A model generated the notes under the pieces. That model was not told the DNA's origin. It searched no databases and saw only the letters and a list, made by a program, of their open reading frames with translations. From Lytechinus variegatus (Eukaryota > Echinodermata > Echinoidea > Temnopleuroida > Toxopneustidae), in contig NC_054748.1 in NCBI RefSeq assembly GCF_018143015.1, forward strand, positions 7,872,967-7,936,966: 64,000 nucleotides of DNA, in the 5' to 3' direction. A program made the translations under genes and the position numbers. This document shows, in pieces, positions 1 through 9,842 of the stretch; within the stretch, counting starts at the first letter, position 1; every line of letters begins with the position of its first letter.

Positions 1-1600
1 GTTTTCCAACCCCTCTATGTTTGGGTCACAGGACGCAAATGACACACTTTTCGGGGACTTCAATGGACAATCCGATTGGAAATGCCCACTTTGGTTGCAT
101 CTAAAACACTTATCCGACCTAAGGGGGGTACGGGCAGGTGACTTAGTGGCAGATGTCTCTGCAGCCCCTTTTACCACAAGTGCGGACAAAGCACTAACAA
201 CCTGGGTCAGCTTATTAATTAATGTCCGCATCTCAGACATTTGACCAGGGCTCCATTCTATCGATCTTATGCTCCAATGAACCCAAACGATTGTCGTTGA
301 GTTCTTGGGTTTTGTCCCCCTGAGATTGGAATTTGGGGGTAGATTGTGTTCTCGACACTGGATTTGACTGTGTTCGAGACACCTGTGTAGAGGAAGACCA
401 TTTTCGGTTCGGAGTGAAGGATTTTGGTTCCTCCCTACCCACTTTCGAAATGGATACCTCCCCCCAAACTTCTTCTTCGAACGTTTGCCGAACTGCGGGT
501 TTCTTTTCATATTTTTTTCCATGTACCAACCGGGATGTATGGGTAGTCCATTGAACAATTCCCACTGCCTCTTCTAGAGAGCTTGGTTTCATGTTAGAGC
601 CCACTGCCCAGCATCCTTATTCTTACATCCCTGACAGAAACGCATTATGCATTGCTGCTCCAGAAAATTGTCGGGTAATTCTGGGAAACCCCTTGTGGCT
701 AGATGGGATACACGGTCTGCCCATTCAACAACATCTTCATCCGACTTCTGTTGAGCATATTGGAATTCAATTTGCGACGTTTCAGGGAGCTCTCGCGCAC
801 CAAACCTATCTAACTTTCCCAAGAGATCAAAATAATCTATCCCAGGATCGCGCTGCGATACCGCGGCAAAAACCTAGCTCACTAGCACGGCCTTGTAGGC
901 ACCAACAAAGGTTATCTTGCCGCTGAGCAGTGGTCCACTGTGCATTATCAGCAAATTTATTGAATTTCTGAATAAATGCCATCCAACTCCCTTTTCCATC
1001 ATAGTTGATACTCTTGGGAACATTAGAAGATGAGGTCTTTCCCCCTGTGTTACGAGGTGTGGTATAACTGGGTCTGTGAGAGTTACTCCCACTTGCCCTA
1101 CAAACATTTCCTCTTTGAGTAGCCCCTGCTTGAGTCCCAGCTTGGGTACCCCCAGTTTGGACATTCCTAGTATTGGGACCTACGCTATATGTTCTAGATC
1201 CAATTGTATCACCCCGGACCTGGGATGTGGGATACAGCCTAGTACTTCCCATAGATTGCCTACCCAACAACCCCCCATCCAAAGGCATTTCCGGGCTCAT
1301 ACTTGCAGGTACTGAACGGGTGACAGGGGGAGGATAATAATCCGCGGCAAATGGAATAGGGGACTGAACTTGGAGCCTAACTAAACGTTCCTACTTGATG
1401 TAGGTCCAAATTCTTCAAAGTGGAAATATCCATAAGATGCCCAACAGTTAAATGCCCATCAACTTCATCACGACGGCGTAAGATAACTGCCGCGGTTCTT
1501 TCACCCACCCCAGGGACAGTTCTCAACTCCTCTGTACAAACATTCACTTTAATTCTCTCCATTATGGGGAAAATATTGACAGAACAGAACACTTATTCTT
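1..1600 (-). mobile_element. Ty3-like LTR retrotransposon, gag region (broken fossil, runs off window start)
   Basis: Reading the minus strand downwards from about 1300, the translation has the pattern of a retrotransposon Gag capsid: a Gly/Thr/Ser-rich leader, then a block with YDGKGSWMAFIQKF, ADNAQW and LQGRAS, then a block with ELPETSQIEFQYAQQ, then WADRVSHLA. This is the usual order of the retrotransposon Gag family (substrate block, Trp-containing helix, then the QxxxExVxxWAxRvxxLA block). The downstream 230-600 part is polar and would lead toward the nucleocapsid. Protease and reverse transcriptase would lie to the left of position 1. The copy is broken, with several breaks, and looks old. 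The Ty3/mdg4 assignment rests on Gag pattern only. Confidence 0.65.
1377..1592 (-). other. Helix-hairpin-helix segment upstream of the gag block
   Basis: A 71-codon open stretch contains VPGVGERTAAVI followed by a second helix-like stretch (GHLTVGHLMDIS), the signature of a helix-hairpin-helix DNA/RNA-binding motif of the ComEA type. It lies directly upstream of the gag block and on the same strand, so it is best read as the N-terminal part of the same element's Gag or leader protein. It could instead be an independent host-derived motif that happens to lie beside the element. The motif itself is seen directly; its membership of the element is inferred. Confidence 0.45.
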
Positions 1601-1739
1601 TTTTCCAACTATTGAAAAGGGAAAAGTTCAAGGGATATACTTTAAATCCTAAAATATGTACAGTTGAGTACAAAAAGAATTGGTCAAAAGCAAACTGTTC
1701 TTTTTTCAAAAATTGTAGCTATGTCTAATAAAAGTCTAA

Positions 1740-3170
1740 GCAAATATTAATGTCCACGGTCATTGGTGAAAAAACCCCTCAGTCACTACAAAAAATCAAA
1801 CAAGCTATAGAGACACTCAGAGTATTATGGGTAGCAAATATGAATTGACACAAAAAGTGACCAATATCATTCAAAATCCAGTCTGGAGTTCACGAATGAT
1901 AAAAAAAAAAGAAATAATTAAATCTGCTACAAATTAACTGCCTTTCTGAAATTTGATGGAATATTTCTAAAATCGAAATTGAAAAGTAAAAAAATATTCC
2001 GAAACCATTCAAATTCGCTTTTGATTTGATCTCAAAAATTTTTTAACTGATCTTAAAAATATTCACAATTGATCCTGACACACTTGAACTTCAGTCAGAA
2101 ATGGAAAGATAAAAAATATTCCAAAACCAACCAAATTCGCTTTTGATTTGATCTCAAAAAATTTTAAACTGAACTTAAAGATATTCACAATTGATCCTGA
2201 CAAACTTGAACTTCAGTCAGAAATTTGTGTCAAAACATATAATTATTATATTTACATATATTATTCAGGAGTATGCAACTGAATTTCCAACAGAAAAAAT
2301 CAATTCCAGAATGCAAATTTCTCAACCGGAATATACCCTCGGTAAGCATTCACTCTCACCAAATATCACAAATAGAACATGGGAGGAGACTGGAAAATCA
2401 CCTTCAGAATCTCGCAATTCCAGCGCAAAATATTTTTTTTTAAATAAGTATCAGAAATAAACCCAACATATAACAATCACCTTAAGGTGTAGTTAAAGTT
2501 GTTTAATTTGGAAGGAAAGACTCAATCCAGGAAAAGAAATATTAACTTGGGACACGTTGCGCAAGATGTGGATTTATTACGGGACGTATCAAAGATAGTC
2601 GCCTTACCACACAAGGCACCGCGTACAAAGTCAATGGGGAAAAAATCTACACAAAATGGCGGCGGGGTCTACGCACATGACTCGAAACAATAGAAATGAA
2701 AATTTGCATAGCGCAAAGGCACTATGGGAACCCCGGAACGGAATTTTCCAATCTCGAACCACGTGCTCGAAAATCACAAACATACGACAAACACTCCTAT
2801 TTTTATTTCAAAATACAAAATAAATCACCTTTCTAGCTCTCGTAGGCCGTAGCTCTCGAGCATAAACCAAAATGAAAGATTATTACGACTCAACGATATA
2901 CCGAGTACGGTACTTCTCGCACACGGCACACACACAGCAAATAGAAATCACACGTGCGACGATCCTACTCCCCCCTGAAAATTCACGAAGGAAACAGAAC
3001 CCTCCCTTAAAAATGTAAAATTAACGAATCAAAATCCAATGGGATGCCAATTCGCGTAAGATAAGGTTCGCAACGCCATTGTGGTATAAAAAGGGATATT
3101 GGGTATAAATTTACCTGTGGGGAAGGAAGGGTGGAAGGTGGGTTAGCAGGAAGAAAGTATAGATATACTT
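1740..3170. other. Non-coding stretch, possibly leader/LTR of the gag-bearing element
   Basis: No convincing coding region. It lies where the 5' LTR and leader of the minus-strand Ty3-like element would be expected, but no second LTR copy is inside the window to compare, so boundaries cannot be set. It contains a local tandem duplication (listed separately). Confidence 0.3.
1981..2224. repeat. Tandem duplication of a ~122 bp unit
   Basis: Positions 1981-2102 and 2103-2224 align almost without gaps; both contain TTCGCTTTTGATTTGATCTC and end in CTTGAACTTCAGTCAGAAAT. A handful of substitutions separate the copies, so the duplication is fairly recent. No coding content. Confidence 0.9.
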
Positions 3171-3560
3171 ACCGGACAAAAAAACTAGTAGAATGTTGCT
3201 GTGATAATACTCCTTGCTGTGGATGTATATATTCTAGGATGTGATGTATTCTTGGTGTATATGTAGCTTGTGATGTAAACTCGAAGGGCGAACGGAAGAA
3301 GTAAAGTAGATTTGTGTAGAATGCTCTAACACAGACGTCCTCGTCTTCTGCCGGTCGGCTCTCCAAGTGATGAAGATGGCTTCCGCGCAGGCAAGGCCCC
3401 TTGCGAACGTACGGCTGTCCGTTCGCGATCTCCCCATTTTGGAACGCGCGCGTGCAAGCTACCCATACCCTGTGGTCTTAGGTACTTACGACCTCACTGG
3501 TGACAGAAATAAAAAAATAAAAAAGAAAGGAACGGAAGAAAGAAAGAAAGAAAAAAAAAG
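3171..3560. other. No gene seen; purine-rich tract at the right end
   Basis: Only short shadow ORFs. A GA-rich low-complexity tract (GAAAGAAAGAAAG type) lies around 3505-3560. Confidence 0.4.
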
Positions 3561-3895
3561 GTTGCTTAATTGCTGGTCGCCCTCTTCCTTTGGACACACA
3601 TGGTCCGAATCCAACTAGCAGAACCCTTCTTTGCTGCCTCAGAAGCAGCCCGACAAGCATTCTTATTCTCTCTATTTCAGAAACCCAACTCCCCAAACCA
3701 CCAAAGCAACAACCAACCTCGAAGGGGAAAGCACAACACCTTCAAGCCCTTGCCTGTACACTCTGCCACAAGCTCAGAATATCTTGTGAGCTTGTGCTCA
3801 AAGGCATAGTCAAAAGTATCCTCCCAAGGGACGGTCAACTCTCCTAGAACTATTACCTTTGCAGAGTCAGTCCACAAATTAATACCGGGGCGGAG
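3560..3895 (-). pseudogene. Fragment of a retroelement-encoded protein with ELTVPWE motif
   Basis: On the minus strand a stretch reads LRPGINLWTDSAKV, then ELTVPWE, then KLTRYSELVAEC and a Pro-Leu-Arg-rich end. I recognise the RPxxxxW...ELTVPWE...KYxELxxxC pattern as one recurring downstream of reverse transcriptases in animal retroelements, where it may be a PD-(D/E)XK restriction-like endonuclease end domain. Only this short piece is present, with no reverse transcriptase next to it, so it is an old fragment. Family assignment (RLE-type LINE versus another retroelement) is uncertain. Confidence 0.45.
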
Positions 3896-4394
3896 ATTTG
3901 TAAATCATCTCATGCTGTGGGACCGATTAGACCAATTCTTTTGAAACCTATATCATATTAAAGCTTAGATGTTCAGCTTTATCATTATCTACTTTTAGGG
4001 GATAAAGATGATTATTTTGTAGCATGTTTTAGATCAAAAGTTTCACCTGCATTATTTCTTCTTTACAAATATATCAAAAACATGAAATTTGATCAGTATG
4101 TAGCGGAGGAATGGCAGATTTATGAGAGGTGTTTTTGGTTTGCACCCAGCTAATTAAATATGCAGAACGTTTTTAGTCATGAATATCACTTGGATGATAG
4201 AAGCCATTTTTAAGGACCGGCCTACCGACTGTTATCATCCGTTAAATGTCCGCTGTAGCCTCTCTGCATCCTCGCAACTCACATTCACTGCAGCTGAACG
4301 ACGAAAAGAGGAAGGAAAAATAAGTTACATAGAGCGTCTATAAATCGTTAGTTGCACGGAAATAGAAGGGATGTAACCACAAGAATATCGTACA

Positions 4395-4571
4395 TGTGCT
4401 GCACTCAACCCAGGTGAGGTAAATGGGTACCTGTAGGAAGTAATTCCTTAAAAAGCTGTGGGCGCTATGAACGCCTAGCTTAGCCGGGTAATACAGGAGC
4501 GCCTTGAGCACCTAACAAGGTGGATATGTGCGCAATATAAATATCCTATATTATTATTATTATTATTAAGT
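4395..4571 (+). mobile_element. tRNA-SINE, 3' part
   Basis: This stretch reads GTGCTGCACTCAACCCAGGT, then GAGGTAAATGGGTACC, and ends with GTGCGCAATATAAAT followed by an (ATT)n tail at 4548-4568. The same blocks in the same order occur in the minus-strand SINE at 32294-32580, which still has its tRNA-like head. The tRNA-like head is not recognisable here, so this copy is 5'-truncated or diverged. Confidence 0.65.
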
Positions 4572-5120
4572 ATTCAACACCCTTCGGAGCTTGCATCCAC
4601 TGTCATCAATTTTCATCCGCTATGCTTCCGATGAATATCCCCACTACATACTACCCATGTCGATTATTTTTCGTTATATGTATTTTTTGCTAATTTTGTC
4701 CATTTCTTGAGCGGAACAAAACGGATGGAGCCACCCCCAAAATATTGCTCTCCATTGTGTCCTTAATAGGCATACGTTTTGTGTCCATTGGCCATTGGGA
4801 CTAGGCCTTTATGGCTTTTAACAACTCACTGTGCACGGCAATATGTGTGATCTGCTATTGGGTTATTTCTAGAAAGAAATAAGTTGCCACGGTCATCGCA
4901 CCTCCTGCTCGCACTTCTTACGTCGAACTCACCAGTGAAAAGGAGCCGTGGCATGGAGCCAATTGGTTGTACTTTGAACTTGGCTTGCTAGTGCGGCGTT
5001 ACGTTCTACTCCTTATAATATAGACCTCGCCAAAATGCAGAGTGGAAGAGACCTTCTTCCATGTACTACAGTCCTACTTTGGTATATATTCGTTTTTTAG
5101 CAGGTATGGTGAGGATGAGA
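4572..5120. other. No gene seen
   Basis: Unique-looking intergenic sequence on both strands with no ORF, repeat pair or RNA gene that I can support. Confidence 0.4.
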
Positions 5121-5765
5121 ATATGAACAGTTCAGGTTGAAATAATTTATTACGCTACAGTGCATCTAAAAATAAGTGAACCCATCTAGCGGAGCTGAGT
5201 TTTGTGTACCACTTTCTTTAATTGGTTTAAAGCGGTACAGCTTATAGCATCTTGAAACAGCTCATTCCACAGCCTAATGGTGTCAGGGAATGTCCGTTGG
5301 TAGCCTATAGTTCTGTCGAACGTAAGGTACAAAGAATTCCTGTGAGTGTTCACGACTGGATGTTACTGCAGAGGGGCGTGTGTAGACTTATGTGATGTAA
5401 TTAAGCGAGTGGGCTACGTGATTGAGCATGACAAGCCTAAATTGAGCCCTGCGTTCTTCAAGTGTTAGCTATTACAGCTATTACAGCTGATGCAGCATGT
5501 TTGTCACACTGCTTGTACTCAGATGGTCGTTGAAGATGAAGAGTGCATACCGACGTTGTACTTTAGCTTGCGTATGTTGTCTTGAGTGAATGGATCCCAA
5601 ACAGTACATGCATATTCCAATACAAGACAAACCAGTGACTTCTAACAAAGCTCATTCGAATGCCTTAGACATGCCCTAAAGTTTGGCTGTGGAAACGCGC
5701 TGGTTCAGGCCGCTTTCTTCCGTACACAATTGATGAGGTGGTTCCAATTCAGGTTTTTGGGAGAG

Positions 5766-6307
5766 ATGAATCCCGGGGATTCCATGCGCGACCAGAAAAC
5801 ACGTAAAAAGGATGTCTTTTTCAAAGGCACGTTACGTACGTAACGTGATAAGGGTGTCAAAAACACAAAAATAATTAAAAAAAGGGTATCTATTTCGAAA
5901 GCTACGTGTTTAGGGTCATATTTGCCGGGATGATAAAACAAAGTTTAAATGTTTTATAAAGGATGTCGTTTTGCCTCAACACAATGTGTTTAGAGTCCGA
6001 TTTGCGCGAGCTGTGGAAGGTGGGGCCGTACTAAACCAAATGATGTGTAAAGGTAAAACCGACGACCGACGGAACGGTGACATAATAAAATATCGCTGTA
6101 CTTGTTTAGGGATTCATTTCAGGGAATACTTGCCAAGAGTGTCGTTTTGTTTCCAATACTCTGTTTAGGGTAGGGTTTCACACGCCAACACTTGTTAAGG
6201 GGTGCATTTTCAGAGTATGGAAAATACGTGTTTAGGGTGCTTTTGAGACCTCATGGTCGCGCATGGTATCCACTCGTCAATGGAAGTGGCCCCCCGGGGA
6301 TAAATCC
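5766..6307. mobile_element. Palindrome-bearing inverted-repeat element nested in the LINE
   Basis: Inserted between the HLG and ISPKNLNWN blocks of the surrounding LINE. The ends are inverted: the left carries CCATGCGCGACC (about 5782-5793) and the right carries GGTCGCGCATGG (6255-6266), each close to a CCCGGGG run. Flanks GATGAATCC (5765-5773) and GATAAATCC (6299-6307) could be a 9 bp target duplication with one mismatch. The interior has degenerate repeats around a CGTGTTTAGGGT core (near 5898, 5981, 6105, 6160, 6226) and a perfect 20 bp palindrome. No transposase is seen, so it is non-autonomous. Superfamily unknown; a 9 bp duplication would hint at Mutator-like elements. Confidence 0.6.
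5828..5847. repeat. Perfect 20 bp palindrome CACGTTACGTACGTAACGTG
   Basis: Identical to its own reverse complement over all 20 bases, and found again unchanged at 34639-34658. It lies inside the nested element, close to its left end. Confidence 0.95.
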
Positions 6308-6760
6308 CCAGGTGCTTTGTAGTATGTACCTTCTGCAGGGTCTGCCCATTGACACTATAACTATGAGGCTTAATGATCCGATGTCTCTTGAGAGTTTGGC
6401 ATATCTTTGGATTGAATTTCATGAGCCAATCACCCTTCAACAGCTGCAAGGGTCAAGATCAATGGAGGAGCTGTGTTGAGTCTGCATCATATTTGATATT
6501 ACGGTACCACATGCAATCATCTGCAAACCGGCCTACAGTGGTCATGGTGGTGTCTGGCGATGTGCACTCTTGTAGGTTATTGATGTATGGAAGAAACAGC
6601 AGTGGCCCGAGGACACTACCTTGAGGAACACCTGAGGTGAAATGGCCTATATGGAAGTAGAGTCTCCCAACGTGACTAGTTGAGTACGATTCCGGATGAA
6701 AGCCGAGATCCAATCAGTGGATTTGTTGCGGATGTCACATCCTTCTATTGACTCTGGTTT

Positions 6761-8354
6761 CTGTGCTTTTTATGATGCCGGGAGATGTTGAATCAATCAT
6801 GTTTGCAAGTTCTTCGCTCTTCGCTGATGTGGTTTACGGTACACCATATGGAGTGTTATAGAAACAGTGGATAGAAGAAGAGAAGAAATGGATAGGCGAG
6901 AAAGTGGATATTTGAGAGTAGAGTAATCTTTCTTGAACATGTTGAAAGTAGTCTTGAAAAGGACTGTAAACCAGGAAAGATTGATGAGTGAGAACAGCTT
7001 GAGTAGTAGAGCTAATGAGGAGATGCTGGCTTGAATCGGCGAGTAGAGATGATGAGTAGTAGAGAGACTCGACTTTTCGGACAGGTTGACTGTCCGTCTT
7101 CAGGACAGTCAACAGTCTTCCCTCTTGTTCTTGACAGTTTGAAAGTTCATAATTAACACCTTTAAGTTATTTGTAGAGTAACCTTAGTTGCTAGATTGTC
7201 CTTTTCACTGGACGTCTATGAAGAAGAGAATAGTAAACTTGGGGGTGGGGGGGGGGCTAAAATAATCTTCAAGGCTACTACTAGTATACTTAGAGTACTC
7301 CAAATACTACTCCAGTCGCATACTGAAAACGATATTTTGCCTTTGGGCCAGGATTCTGTTCCACATCCGGAGAGATGGCCAGTAAGGGTAGGCAAAGGTA
7401 GAACACTACGTGAGCTTTCCCATGAATCCTTTGGGCTGAGGAATATCTCAGATCTTTGCTTTAGTGAGTAGCTATAGATTGAGTCTTTAACTGCACGGTC
7501 TTTGTGGACATTGAACTCAACACTATTCTGGTGTTTAGTATGAGATCATGCCTCTGTGATGCTGGCATCACTGACAGGTAATTTAGTTTAGACATGTCAA
7601 CAGTAGTCATGGTAGTGAGGAGCGACCCTTGCTGTTTGTAGTCATGCTCGGTACCATCGCTGCCTGGGCATGACAGTAGAAAGGTAAATAAAATCCTGAA
7701 AGAGATCGACGAAGTTCAAAATACTTGCTCGAACATTTCCACAAATTTTAACGATATCAAGATCTGTGTGTAAAATGTCATAAAAAATTTACGACTGTAT
7801 CCTCCATCACAGAGGTACCGTATGTAACAAAAAAAACAGGTGTATGACTTTCCCGCCATTTTGTCCTCATACTCTAGAGCATGATATGATGGCATACACA
7901 AATATATACATATGGGACTGGAGTGAGTCAAATTTTGATTCCGACAAAACAACTTCCATGATCAAAGATTCTTGGTTAATATACAAGAAAAAGTCCCTTA
8001 GATCAATTGCAAAATTTGCACAATGCCTGAAGAAGTATAATTTAGATTTCCAAACAGGAGTAATTTTCAGTAAATTTTCACACAGCACACGTCTACATCA
8101 TACCGCCGCCCGATCTGTGTGTTTGAGGAGTGTAGAGATAATTATGTAGTATTTAAACTGATTTGTAGCACGCATGACTGTGTACTACAATTATGACGAT
8201 GTATTAGGTAGATTTCGAATAGAGCTATACTCGCTTCGTCTAATCCCATTTCGACTACTAACTGTTCTATTTAAATATGGTCTAATTATCATTTAGCTTA
8301 TTTACCATTTTGCCTAAATTCCAGTTAGGCTATAATATTTCGTCTTATACCCAC
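6761..8354. other. No gene seen
   Basis: Only short ORFs without recognisable motifs. A poly-G run lies near 7247. A LINE tail begins at the right edge. Confidence 0.4.
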
Positions 8355-9165
8355 TTAGTCTAATAATAATAATAATATATGTGATTTGTAATGCGCCAAA
8401 TCCACTCGGCAGCGTGCACAAGACGCAGTGAAAGGAGAAAGAAAGAGAACAGGTACAAATATAATAGTAATAAATCCAGGAAAAATTAAAAGTAAGAGGC
8501 ATTGAATAGACGAGTCTTAAGGTAACGTTTAAAAGTATCATTCACGGATTGTCAGGGGAAACCATTCCATAGAACAGGGCCAGCAGGCGCAAAAGCCCGA
8601 GCCCCCCCCCCCCCCATGTCTTAACGGATTTAGGAACAACTAGGGAACCAGAGTTTGATGAACGTAGGGACCTGACTGGAGTGTATTTGTTGATTACATT
8701 AATATTGTACTGTGGAGCAGAGCCGTTAATTGCATGGAATACAAGAAGAAAGATTTTGAAGATGATGCGGTCGTTGACCTTTAACCAATGAAGGGATTTC
8801 AGTATGGGTGTGATATGAACATGTTTTTAAGATAGGGTGACCAAACGTGCTGCAGCGTTCTGGAGCTTTTGGAGTTTAGACAACTGGGTGTTGGGTAAAT
8901 TGTAAAGTAAGGCATTCCCGAAGTCAAGTCGTGAAGAAATCAGAGCATGAACCAATTTTTCAGTAGCAGATTTTGACAAATATTTCCTGATGAACCCAAT
9001 ATTGCGGAGCTGATACCTTACAGACCTACAAATGTTGGTTATTTGATTTGACATAGACATTCCAAAATCTAACATGACACCTAGGTTACGACACATCAAT
9101 CTTCTATTAGTTGAACTGTTTATAAATCGAACATCATTTAAGAAAGTGCAAAATAATTACCAAAC
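8355..9165 (-). mobile_element. L2-like LINE, 3' fragment with (ATT)n tail
   Basis: The minus strand encodes the LINE reverse transcriptase end: LMCRNLGVMLDFGMSM, IRKYLSKSATEKLVHALISS, then RLDFGNALLYNLP, LQNAAARLV, PILKSLHWLKVNDRI and YTPVRSLRSS. These are the conserved 3' blocks of L2/CR1 elements. The end at about 8360 is GCGCATTACAAAT followed by (ATT)n, the typical L2 tail. The copy is 5'-truncated near 9165 and has frame breaks. No functional product is expected. Confidence 0.78.
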
Positions 9166-9556
9166 GACATCAAAGTATTTGAAAATTATATTAAGTGGGC
9201 ATTAGACAAAGTGTAGTTGTTGACCAAACTGCAAATTGATAATGGACCAGATGGCTTTGTCTATATGGTATTAGACTTTCTAAGGCATGCAAGAGGTAGA
9301 CCAAGTCAAAATAAACTGAGTTGTATCGGACGTCGGGACGTTTCACGTATAACGTGTCTCAACCGGGACGGTGCTCGGAATTGCGGCAAATTTGAAGAGT
9401 CTCTGGAATTGGAATATCCATGATTTTAAAACTTGTAATGAGCTAGAATTTTAATAAATTAGCCCTTCACGCTTAATGCCCCCCCCCCCGACACATCTCA
9501 TTTCAACATTATAATTATGTTTATCTACTGTCTTCCACATTCTATCCCAACATCAG
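9166..9556. other. Upstream region of the GTPase gene; likely intron end
   Basis: No coding stretch matching the expected first ~80 residues of the SNTX-like family was found. Just before 9557 the sequence has a pyrimidine-rich run ending in CATCAG, a reasonable splice acceptor, so an earlier exon may lie further upstream or be missing. A poly-C run is at 9481-9489. Confidence 0.35.
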
Positions 9557-9835
9557 CTGAGTGTTGCAGTCGGAATGGTGGAACTTAATGGTTCAGGAGC
9601 TTTCCTTGGTGACGAGCGGAGGAGTACCAAGGCCCAGAGCAAGAGTCTTATCTACAAGAGGATGACAGTGAACGAGGAGATTATACTAAGCCAGAGCAGA
9701 ACTATTGTAGACAGGGACATATTGTCCGGTACGAATCCCCATGCGACGCACGTCGTAGTAGGTATTGATTGGGGGCTCAGTGTTCAATCACTTGTGGGTA
9801 TGAGAATAATGAAAATGATGAGTTTACAGCTGTAA
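9557..9835 (+). CDS. SNTX-like N-terminal part of the GTPase gene (partial exon)
   Basis: The translation runs LSVAVGMVELNGSGAFLGDE, then YKRMTVNEEIILSQ, then HATHVVVGIDWG. This matches the N-terminal module of stonustoxin-like proteins, where LSV..G...V.GSAKYL, a short LQYK segment and ATHVVTGI.YGA occur in the same order. The module is named after a fish toxin but is common in non-venomous animals, often as part of large GTPases. It sits immediately upstream of the 883-codon GTPase reading frame, on the same strand, and supplies the part of the family pattern missing there. The acceptor-like CATCAG at 9551-9556 suggests the exon start. Whether the gap to the main ORF reflects a short intron, sequence errors or decay cannot be told. 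Confidence 0.6.
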   Translation: MSVAVGMVELNGSGAFLGDERRSTKAQSKSLIYKRMTVNEEIILSQSRTIVDRDILSGTNPHATHVVVGIDWGLSVQSLVGMRIMKMMSLQL

Positions 9836-9842
9836 CCGGGAA

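Larger units (their letters stand above)
5125..6760 (-). mobile_element. CR1/Jockey-like LINE, reverse transcriptase and 3' end, split by an insertion
   Basis: On the minus strand from about 6750 the sequence reads WISAF.RNRTQ, then [15 protein letters not shown], then FADD at the catalytic position, and then KFNPK and TKHLG up to about 6304. The element resumes at about 5765 with FISPKNLNWN and INCVRKKAA, then VLEYACTVWDPFT, KVQRRYALFIFNDH and the end block LTFDRTIGYQRTFPDTIRLWN down to about 5200. This is the block order of a Jockey/CR1-group LINE. Several frame changes and stops are present, so it is dead. The 5' end (endonuclease) is missing. The interruption at 5766-6307 is a separate element. 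Confidence 0.8.

Noticed and set aside
5898-6235. TTAGGG-like motifs suggesting an internal telomere tract
   Set aside because: TTAGGG occurs singly within a longer CGTGTTTAGGGT unit, tens of bases apart, never as consecutive hexamers.
7196-7471. 91-codon ORF with a poly-Gly stretch
   Set aside because: The Gly run comes from a poly-G tract; no recognisable domain or splice context.
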